From Siphlonurus alternatus (taxonomy: Eukaryota; Arthropoda; Insecta; Ephemeroptera; Siphlonuridae), in contig OX463786.1 of NCBI GenBank assembly GCA_949825025.1, positions 11,460,387 through 11,524,386 on the forward strand: a stretch of DNA of 64,000 nt, written 5' to 3'. Under the pieces are notes generated by a model. The model searched no databases. It saw only the letters and a list, made by a program, of their open reading frames with translations, and had not been told where the DNA came from. The translations under genes and the position numbers were made by a program. Numbering within the stretch: the first letter of the stretch is position 1; every line of letters begins with the position of its first letter. Shown here piece by piece: positions 12,801-24,800 of this stretch.

Positions 12801-15800
12801 CCAGCTCCACGAAACTCGAGTTGTGGGAGAGACTGATGCTGGTGAGGTACTCGCAACGCTTGCCTGGAGAACAAAGGTCAAATAGAGGTCATTGAAGGTC
12901 ATGAGAGGTTATTAAAGAGACTGATGCTGGTGAGGTACTCGCAACGCTTGCCTGGAGAACAAAGGTCAAATAGAGGTCATTGAAGGTCATGAGAGGTTAT
13001 TAAAGAGACTGATGCTGGTGAGGTACTCGCAACGCTTGCCTGGAGAACAAAGGTCAAATAGAGGTCATTGAAGGTCATGAGAAGTTATTAAAGAGACTGA
13101 TGCTGGTGAGGTATTCGCAACGTTTGCCTGGAGAACAAAGGTTAAATAGAGGTCACTGAGGTCACTGAAGTTAATTAGGATTGAATAATAGTGTGACGAA
13201 TGGGAAGCTTATAGTTGATCGGATATTGTTATGGTTATGTATATAATTGCAGTGCTCTCAATGAATAACAGTGGGAGATCAATATATAACTTTTGCACTA
13301 ATATCGTTTGTTAATTTTTATTTGTTAATTAAAACTTATCAAATAATTTAATTTTGAAATATTAGATTTTCTGATTTTGTTTTGGGAAATTTTGTTGCAA
13401 TTTAATATTTCATCATTATTATTAAATAATAATAATTTATTAATATAAATAGATTATTAAAAAAATATATGAAACAATAGCGTTATAAATTTGCCTTGAA
13501 AGTATTACATTGTATTATGCGAATAACTTGAAAAAAAAAAACATAGTAATCTTTCAAAGAAACAATAAATAATTTAATTTTAAATCATTTGTAAGAAATA
13601 TACTATTTATAAATATTTAAAAGAACTACTTATTTAATAGCCATACCCGAGTAGCCGGCAGCACACTTGCAGAGGTAATCGTTGGACTCCCTGGACGGTT
13701 GGAAGCAGATTCCGTTCTTGCAGTCGTGGTGCTGGCAGGGCGAGGTTTGTGGGTAAAGCATCGCGACCATCGGGGCCACCTCGCAGAACTTGCCCGAGAA
13801 GTCACCCGGACACTTGCAGGAGTAGTCGTTCACCCCGTCCACGCACGTTCCACCGTTCTGGAACGCCATGTTAATTTTAATTTTTTTTTTTTTTCTTTTT
13901 TAATTTTTTTTTTTTTTACAAGGATACACCCCTAAGAGCTTATTTGAACAGTTGAAAGTGTTACATCTATTGCCGAAAAGTGCTAACTTTCAAAGTATAG
14001 TGTCTTGGATATAGCTCGTAAAAATATTAGCTTACCTGGCACATGTGGCTGTGACAATCATCAATGTTGACCGAGCAATTATCTCCCGAGAAGCCAGGCA
14101 GACATTCGCACGTGTAGTGAGTGAAGTGGTCCACACATTTGGCCCCGTGTTTGCAAGGGTCCCATTCTTTGGAGCAGAACTCGATCTTCTTCTCGCAGTA
14201 CTCGCCTGGAGAAACGGAATCAGGTCAACAACAAGTAGAAGAAGGTATTTGTGGTGTTATTTGTAATGTCCTCACAATCAGTAATTGGTATAGAGTAGTA
14301 TAGACAGTTTGTAATGAGAGTTATACTAAAAAAATTTGATAAAAAGTCCAGTAAAATACCATTCCTTGCGTTACTCGCCTCGTAAAATTATATTATTCTT
14401 TTGTCAAATAATCAATAATATGATCCTAACGCCAAAAGGACTAATTTCCTCTGTTCACTTATTCTCAATAATTTTTTTTCCTAATTTTTTAATTAAGAAA
14501 AAAAAACAATTTTCCAGTCATAACGAGGTTAACTGGCATGCAAACAATGGATTTCAAAATGACTAATGAGTCATGAGTAGATTAATTTATTAGTTATTTT
14601 TGAGACCTGAATTTAAAGTGCATACATAAAGTAGCAGAGAGTTACGATCCCATAGTAACTGTTATCTGAAATTAGATTGTGTTCTACGAAATTAAATTTA
14701 TAGGAAAATAGGACAAGATTCAGTAAAAGAACAGTGAAATTTCAATTTGCCCTTCCCTTTTTTGGTAAATTTAAACCAATTAGTTTTATTGAACGTCAAT
14801 ATTACAAATTTACTATACGATTTAAGCTCTTTACATAACATCCAGTATAAAATATGCTGTATTATGAGCTATATTGTCACTGACAATTTAATTAATATGT
14901 AATAATAAAATCAATTAAACTATAAAGAAACAATGTTTATCATTTTACGTGTTTTAAAAAATAAATAATTTAAAATTTGATTCTAATTTATTTCAAAGGT
15001 AAAAATAATTGAAGACTCACCCATGAATCCCGGCTGACACTGACACTGGTAGGCTTGGATCAAGTCCACACACGTTGCGTTGTTCTCACACTTGCTGCCC
15101 AGACAGTCGTCGATGTTGCTCTCACAGCGGTCACCCGTGAATCCAGCAGGGCAGTGGCAGCTGAACAAGACACAGTTATTACCAACCATCCTGACTCAGG
15201 TTTCCACGTTTCTTCAGTTAAATTACAAAAATGCTTAATTGACATTAACATCGTACTCGATTGACTCTGTTGTTTTTTTTTTTTTTTTTTTTTTTTATTC
15301 ATTTATATATTTACAATTATTGTCCAGCAGAGATTAATTTAATAATCTCATTTGCTGGTGCAAATTTTTACAATAAGGTGTTCTTCAAAATTTTAGCAAA
15401 ATATTATTCCATTTACTACAAATAACTATCTTATTTAGATTAACTACGTACAATATTAGTTTATTATACATTTAAATAAAATATTATCAAATCCTTTGAT
15501 TATATTCAAAATAGGAATAAAACAATAATTCATAAATAATATAGAGGAAGCTACATCTCATACAACCATCATACCAATATAACAATTATATGAAAGATTA
15601 TTCAATACTATTTATGAATTTTAAAACAATTTCTTATAAGGGAGAAAAATACATTTTTTTATTTTACTATTGTTTGTTTGTTTGTTTGTTTTTTTTTTTT
15701 TTTTTTTTCAATCTTCAATAAGACAAAAAGACAAACAAAAAAGTTCATAAATAATACTGACGAAGCTACATCTCATACAATCATCACAATAATATGACCA

Positions 15801-18800
15801 TTATATGAAAGATTATTCAATACTATTTATGACTTTTAAATAATTTCTTATTGGAATATTAAACAAAAACATTATATAATTATTTTTTTCAATTTTATAC
15901 AGTAACAATATAGAGCATAATTCACTATACCATATAATCCATTATTGAAAACATTAAAAGAAAATTTTATTCAAAATGTTTGAATTTTCAAAATATTCAA
16001 CAAAAAATAATTTTTAAATTCTTTACTTTAAATTGCAGAAATAATAAATAATAAAAGTTACTATAATTATACATAGTTCTAAATATAGAACAAAAATCAG
16101 TAAACCACAGTTACCCAAAAGTGATTAAATTAAAATAAATATAAATTAATTAGTAACTTAAGCAAATTATCAACATGATGATTATCTAAACGAAGTAAAG
16201 ATTTGAAACAAAAGAAAGATTTTTTTCATGTATTTCATTTTAATTATTGAATATATTATATATTAAATTTTATTTTGATAAAGAAAGTAACCAATTTTTT
16301 ATGTGTTTTTTAACTAAATTTTTGGACTCTAGAGATTTTAAATTTAATGGCATTTCATTCCATAATCTTGGTACAATATAATCCCATGTTTTTTCACAAA
16401 ATCTATTTAATCTTTTTGGTGCAATTAAAGGGTCATATAGTATTAATCTTGTATCATAATTATGCACACGCAATTCACCGTGATTTGAATCAAAATACCT
16501 TTTATAAATTAATGAAAATTTGGCTTGAAGATTTACTGGTAGTACGTTCCAATACTTATAAACATTATCATCAGATTCAAACTTATCTCCAATTTTCATT
16601 GATTTTAACACCCTTTTTTGCATTTTTATTAACTTTGTCATAGCACCTGACTCAGTAAATCCCCAACCCAGGATTCCATAAATTATAAACGGATGTACTA
16701 ATGCAAAATATACCTTTCTTAGTGTTTTTTCATTAATTATTGATTTTAATTTATATATTTGTGCCATCACTGATCTCAATTTATTAATAATTTTATTTAT
16801 TTGAGGATGCCATTCGAAATTTTCATCAATGATTATACCCAAATATTTATGAATTTTTACTTGCTCAATTATCTCACATGTGCAATTTTCAAAGAACTTA
16901 TGGAGGCAATCATTATTATGGATTGTTATTTTTATACATTCATTTTTTCTCAAATATTTATTACATATATGCATCACTTTAGTTTTATTTGTATTAATAT
17001 TTAAACCATAATCATGTGCCCAGTACGCTAATTGGTTTGCATTTATTTGTAAATTTTTATGAGCTTCTGAAAAATCTCTGTTAGATACAAGTATTAGTAG
17101 GTCATCAGCAAACATAAATAATCTGCAATTTTTTAATACCGAAAAGATACTATTAACATAAATGTTAAATAATATCGCAGAAATAGTTCCTCCCTGTGGT
17201 GTGCCCCATTTAATTTCCCATTCATCACCCTTTACATTATTTATTTCAACCATTATTTTTCTATTTTTTAAATAATCTCTTATTAGGTCAAGTGTGGGAC
17301 CTCTTATTCCTACCTTCTCTAACTCATCAAACAAAATATCTTGATTTAGCGTATCAAACGCTTTCGTAAAATCCACAAATAGGCCTACTACATGTTTATT
17401 ATCCTTTAATTCATTATAAATAAATTGTGACATATCTTCAATTAAATCATTTGTTGAACGACCTTTTTGATACGCATATTGATTTTTGTTAATTAATTTA
17501 TATTCTGCAAGATAATCAGTTAGATTTGTTGTTATATATTTTTGTGGAATCTTATCAATTATTGAGGATAACATAATGGGACGGTAATTATTACAATTTT
17601 TATGACACCCCCCTTTGTATATTGGTCTACAAATGTTTTTTTTTAAACTGCTAGGAAATCTTTTATTTGAAATACATAAATTAATAAACTTAGTAAGACT
17701 TAAACACAATTCGTCACCTCCCATTTTTATATGTTTTAAAGTTATTTTGTCAAAACCTGGGGCTTTTTTAACTTTAGAATTTGCAATTAAATCTTTAGTT
17801 TCTTCATTTGTTATTTTGGGTAGATACAAAGACTGACATGCATTAACATTGTTAACAATAGAAAATTTTATATCACATTTATGTATTAGTTTATTTACAC
17901 CATCAACAAAAGTTTCTGCAAAACAATTCGCAACATCTTTTATATTTTTATCACCCATATATCTTATAATAACATCATCTATACTTGAATTTGGTTTTCC
18001 TAATAAATTATTTATATAATTCCAAGCAAGTCTCATATCACCAGTTAGCTTATTGAATTCAATTTTATCATATTTTCTTTTTGCACTTTTAACTAAATTT
18101 GTTACTTTATTACGCATTGATTGATATGCAGCTTTATATTCTTTATTCGTTGGATTACTTTTGTGTTTTCTAAATAGTGTATCCCTAATTACCATACAAG
18201 ATTTTATTTGATTTGTCATCCATGGTTTACCAAGATTATTATTTACATTTATGTTTTTTGAAATTGTACAAATTTTAAACAAATAGGAAAATACATTTTG
18301 AATTTTATTATATATTAAATCCATATCATTTAATCCTTTTAAAAATCCCCATCTTATTTTTTTAATTTCTTTTTCAAGCATTTTCTGATCAATATATGTT
18401 ACATTATTCTTATCATTTATCATAATATCTTTTTGCAACACGGCACCAATAAGATAATGGTCAGTTATTTTATATTGAATAACACAAGACTCTATATTAA
18501 TTTTAATATCTCTAACAAATATGTGATCAATACAGGTAGAGCTAAGTTTTTCATTTGCAATTTCTTCCCTAGTAGGAGAATTAATTAAACTTATTAAACC
18601 AGATTTATACATCATATCTTTATACTTTTCAATAATTCCGCTACTTTTATCAAACAAGTTCAAATTTATATCTCCAATAATTATTAATTTATTATTAGTA
18701 TGTTGTTTCAAAATGTTTTTTTTTATGTCATTTAAAAATAAATTTTTATTTAAGTTTGGTTGTCTATAAATTGCAAACAGATACATGTCATTTATTTTTA

Positions 18801-21800
18801 CCGATAAATGCTCATAATACAGTGAATCTTCACTTAAAATAACCCTAACTTGTTCGGTTTTTCTAATGAAAATCATAATACCACCACCTTTCTTTATTTT
18901 ATCATATTTACGTGACTTTGCTAATTGATAAAAACCGGATATTTGATACTGTGCCTCTTCTTCTTTTTTTAAGTGAGTTTCAGTAAGAATTATGCAATTA
19001 ATTTGATGAATTTGTTCAGATATTTGAGATATAAAATTATTCCAATTTTTTCTAGCCGATCTTATGTTTAAATTAATAATAAAGAAATTAGAATTATTTT
19101 GATCGTAGTTTTTTACCCAATCATTTAAATTAAAATAATTTTGACATTTAATTTCATCAAAATTTTGATCAAAACTATTCATAAATTAAAATTTTTCTAA
19201 ATATTACCCAAATGATATAATACTAAAACTTACACAATTTTTCTATCGATATCTACCTCACTGGTGATACGAACAATATTTGTAAGCTGGTCCTTGCGTA
19301 CAAATATTTTTCCTTTCTTGCTCCAAACAAACTCGTAATTTTTTGATCGAGCTCTCTGTTTTGCGAGCCACAGAAGTCTCTTGTGAAAAGGAGTAAGTTG
19401 CTCGTTGATGAACACTTTCCCCGTTGAACCGTCCTTGAGCGCTGCGCCAACAGTTAGTTTCTTGTTTAGATCTTTCTGCAGCCAAAGTTCACGCTGCGGG
19501 AGCGAGTTGAACCGTACTATCAACGATGGGGGGACTCCAAGCATTCCTCGCCTCGGCGTGTTTTTACGATACACTTCCACCACATGCTCGAGACTGCGCT
19601 CAATGCCAAGCTCAACTGAAATATTTTTAACAATGTCATTTATGTTTTCTGTAGCTGTTTGCTTGATTCCAGAAATTTCAATGTTCATGGCTAATCTTTC
19701 CTGCTCAATATCACCAACACGAGTATGAATTTCATAAATTATTGTATTATTTTCTTTATTGTCCTTAACTAATGACTCAACTTGATTATCTAAAAATTTT
19801 ATTTTTGAATCATGTTCCTCTTGTTTCTTTAAAAAAACATCATAAGACTCTGACAAAAATTCACATGTTTTCTTAATATCACTAATTTCTTCTGACTTTG
19901 TAACTAAGTCATCAACTTTTTTATCAAGCTTTTTTAACATGGTAAAGATAGATTTAATATTATTTTCATCATCACCACCTTCACTATTGTCACTTGTCTC
20001 ACCACTTTGTTTCCCCTCTTTATTCACACATACTTTGCATAACCAAGCCAATTTATTGAATTGTTTTGCTGGTCTACCAGGACGCTTTTTAGCACAATCT
20101 GAGTGTGCTGGTTGCTTGCAGATCTTACACGAGATATATTCATCATCGTCGATAACTAGGTCACACTGTACACAATTCATTTTGTTAGTAGTTTATTTCA
20201 CTGTACCTAATTATCAATTACACAAGCAAAAAACTCTTTGCACACACTTATAAATATAATTTTTTAACAAAAACTTGAAGATATTTGAGGTTTGTCAGCG
20301 TATTAAGACACTCCCTAGTCAGGCAGATTCGGAGCAGCAGCTAAAGCGTGCAGCCAGTCTGAACGCCTCGACTAGACCCTAGACTAGACTAGACTATCCG
20401 CTCCCCGGTGATTAAAGATCTTAAGTTACAGTAGACATGGAAAAAAATTCATTAGTCCTATTTTTCCATGCCATAGATAAGGCTCCATAAAAATATTTGT
20501 ACAAAATATTATTGAATAATATTGCCCAATATTTTGCCTTGATTTTATGAGGTTTTAAAAATTCTAGAAAAGTTTTCAGTACTATCGAAATATGGAGTGA
20601 AAAAAATGTAAAACAGGTTGTATATTTCAGTTCTAATAATATGTAAAATCAGGTATTATCATACGATAAGCAAATGGGTACTGTTTTCAATTTTAGTTCA
20701 ATTAGACACCACTCTCTCTCACCTAAATCGCCCCTCCTCGAGCAGTTTGCACGTCCCATGGTTCCTGCACGGGTTCCCGAAGCACGCATCTATCATGTAC
20801 TCGCAGTGTTTGCCGTGGAACCCTGGCGCACATCTGCACTGAAAGCCACGCTCGGGGAGTGGCGCGCACGTCGCACCGTTAGAGCATGGGAACGTGTAGC
20901 AAGCGTCGCATTTAGCCAGGATTTCGTAGTCCACTTTACCTGAGAAAAACAACACATCAAGAATTAATTTATAATATAGTTATTCAATTTATATATTTAT
21001 TGTAACAATTAATACAAATACATGTATGTTATAAAAATTAGAGTTTCTATGCCACGGCTTTTTTTTTTTTTACATAATAAGAGGCGTGGTCATATTTTTT
21101 TTTTCTATTAAAAAGCATTTTTTAGTGCTAAGAAAAAACATATTAACAAAAATTGAAATCTATTCACGCTATATTCGTTTTTGTAATTAATATTACGTTG
21201 TCGATGCTCATCAATTTCGGATACGCCGATAATTGTTTTTATAATTTTCATTAATCCCCCTTTTAATAAATTACAAAGTTATCCCTATTTAACCACAGTC
21301 CAAAAATGTAATGGATGTATCACATTAAGTATATTTAATATAATTAATCAGCAAACTACAATAATAATTTTTACAAGAAAACATAGCTCCTTGAAGTAAG
21401 CAACCTGCTAAACTCGGCTGCACAAAAAGTTGCATACTTGCAGGGGGTCTTATTTTTTAGCATTGCATGCATTCAAGTCTCCAAAAATATATTATTTTAT
21501 GATAAAATATTATATATATTTTTTAATCAAACCCTATTGGGTACTTCTACTTACTAAAGAGCCTATATTTACTTCTTATACTAAAATGTACTTTTATTCA
21601 TTTCAGTAAATTGAAGTAAATAGTGACATTGCATGGCGATACGACTCGAGCAAAACTTCACTTCATTCATTTTTTTAATTAAATGTTGCCAAAATTAAGG
21701 TAGAGATAACGCGCCCAATGTTAATAAAAATCCCATTCATGCAAATTATGAAAAAAAAAATTAGAATGTTCTCCTTTACATACCTTATCAGTAGGTAAAA

Positions 21801-24800
21801 TATCAGGTATACAAAAACGAGCTAGTTTTTGAGTTATTAATTTTGAAAGTTGACTAATTTAGCATGGAGAAATGGAACTTCCATGTTAAATTAGTCAAAA
21901 CTTTAAAAATTAATAATTAAAAAACTAGCTCGTTTTTGTAAACCTGATATTTTACCTATACTGATAAGGTATGTAAAGGAGAACATTCTAAATTTTTTGC
22001 ATAATTTTCATGAATGAGATTTTTATTAACATTGGACGCGTTATCTCTACCTTAACAGTGGGTAAAGCTCAGCACCTGTTGAGGTTAGGATTTTGTCCTT
22101 CTGATCCGATCAGTACATCACACGATGGCCCCCTCCTCCAAGAACTACATGCTACACCCTTGTCTCACCCCTCCCTGGCCCAGATGGACTCACCCTTGCA
22201 GGTAAAGCCAGACGCGGGGGCGGTCAGTAGAACTTTGTCCCTCATGGGGTGTGGGTCTGCACAACGAGCGATGCCCGGCTCTACGAAGTCCCTCTTAACC
22301 CACTCGGCAAGCCAGCGGAGGGAACAGTCGCAGTAGAATGGATTGGCACCGAGAGCTCTGTGGATAGTTAATAAATAAAGTTTAAGAGATTTAACATTTT
22401 CATTTACTTCATATTTTATCAATGTACTTCACTCTACATACAGAGTGCAGTTTCCAATTTCTTTGCAGATTATTTTAATTGTACCAACCACTAAGAAATT
22501 TATATAAATTTTAAAATAAAACATTTATTTTTATTGATTCTAAATTTATATATTTAATTCTTTTATAAAGGTAAATTACAATAAACATTGTTCAAAAAAA
22601 TAAAATTGAATATAAAAATAAATAAATTTTCATCAATTGTTTTATTTTACAATATTAATTTTAACAACTAAAGGTACTTACATGTGTGTTATTGACTGCA
22701 GATCATCGAATGTTCCGTTAGGTACCAATGAAATGTCATTTCCATGCAGAGATCTGTTTGAGAAAAAATATAAATAAAATCTGATGCAAAAATATCAAAT
22801 TTTAAAACTCCCCTAATGCCTGATATTATACATGGATGAATAATGCTGTAAGAATTCTAAATTTTCTGCAAATGTAATTTTTAATTTGCATAGTAAATTA
22901 AATAAAACACCATAAAAAATTAAATAGAGGAAAAATAATACATTTTAAAAGTGCAATGACATCTTTCTTACATTATAAGAAAAAGTGTAAAAAAGGAATT
23001 TTGAAAAAAAAAAATATACAAAAGATTATTCTTAATATTCAATATAATAAACTAAATAATACCTCGATTTCCCAATGTAAATTCAAGAGTAAATATTTAG
23101 TCATAATTTTAAAATTAATTTACATTATAACACATTACTAGACATACTGAATGTTTGTTAATACTCCAGTATGTATAACAAACATAGATCTTGGTTTAGA
23201 TTATAGTCTAGAATAAAAATTAGCAACAACCAAAATAACAGCACTAAAATTTTCTAGGATAAAAACAATGCTAAGTTCTTTTTTAATCCCTACACAATAT
23301 GTATTGACTAATACTTACATAATCCTGAGAGCTTTTAGACCAGAGAGGGCTTGTCGTTGAATACACTGAAGTTTGTTGTAGCTGATGATTCTGTAACAGA
23401 CAAAATAAATTCATTCACCTTTCATTCATAAATTAATTTATTTTTACAGAGATACACCCCTAAGAGCTTAACAGCTCGCGGCGGGGTAATGGGGGTAGGG
23501 ATAAAGGAAAGGATGGTAGCAACAGCCTGTTACGCATCCCAACATTCGCTGAGGTGAGACTGAGGGAACCGTCGAAAACCTTGGTCAGGGCGGACACCTC
23601 TACTTTTTATCAATGTTACGTGTAAAAAATGCCATTTCCCGAGGAGTAGGAAACGATGTATTACTATTTAATTTATACTATAATATTTTTTCTTTAATTA
23701 TGTGCATTTTGAAGATATTCATGAACCAAAATATTAAATGAAAAATATCTAAAATTAATAAAGATATCTTAATATTTATAATACACCTGGTTATTTATTT
23801 ACTTTGTAATGTGTGTAAGTTTGAAAATCCTGAATGTGATGCCATGAATATCTTTGATAATAATACTAATTATATATTCCCCTCCCCACTCTTCATTATT
23901 ATTTTAATATTAGGTCACTTCTCTTCAATTTTATTATACCTCATTTATAGTACACAACCTGTTTCTTTTCCTCAAGCTTAAAAAAAAGGCCAGCAGTTTT
24001 TACTTGTCATGAGACAATAGTTTTGCATTGGTATTGAAAGTTTAAAACTTTATTTAGATGAAAAAAATATTTATAATTAAAATTTAAAAAAGATATATAA
24101 ATAAATAAAATAGAATTAAAAAAATATTAATATAATTTTTGTAAAACACTGTTAAAATTAAATAAAATTTATTTCACTTATTTTAGTTACCAGCAAACAA
24201 TCAATGCTAATTTCATGCAATTTGAGGATTATACTTACAAAGTAGATAGCTTGGTGAGGTTTGCGAATGTCCAGTTAGAAAGAATGGAGATCTGGTTATT
24301 ACTCAGGTCTCTGAAATCAACAACACAAGTCAGTAACTGTACATCTCTTCCCTAAAGGTAAAAATCTGAAATTGTTTTTGCTCTCTGTACTACAACTTCA
24401 TCAAATTAAAGAAATAAAGTTTATCAGGATATGTACAATCGTAGCCTTGGTTCCTTTTACGGCCTTATAAGCTAAACACATGGGTGGTGAATAACAAGGC
24501 TGCAAAGGGAAATTATGCTGGTGTGTTTATACATCGAATAATTTTAACTTAAAGAATTTTTAATCAAAATTCTCTACTCTTTTTTAATAAAAGTAAAGTC
24601 TATTGTCAATATAATTATCTAAATAGTTTGAGGTTAAATATTAATAATTTGTACTATATATATAATATGTAAGTGCAAGTCATGAAACAAAATTATAACA
24701 ATATACTATGTTAAGAATGTCATAATATTATTTAAGACAATGTATTGGTGGAATTAACATAACTGCTTAAGGACAAACTTTTGCCTTAATTTTTAAACAA

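Larger units (their letters stand above)
15270..20410 (-). mobile_element. non-LTR retrotransposon (CR1/Jockey-like), apparently full-length
   Basis: Minus-strand order: GC-richer 5' leader (about 20410-20181, with CTAGACTAGACTAGAC near 20380), ORF1 (20180-19230), 47-bp spacer, ORF2 (19182-16270), AT-rich 3' region with two homologous blocks and two A-runs (seen as T-runs at about 15690-15709 and 15270-15298). It sits in the slit EGF2 intron in sense orientation. No target-site duplication could be fixed by eye, so both ends are approximate. Confidence 0.85.
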
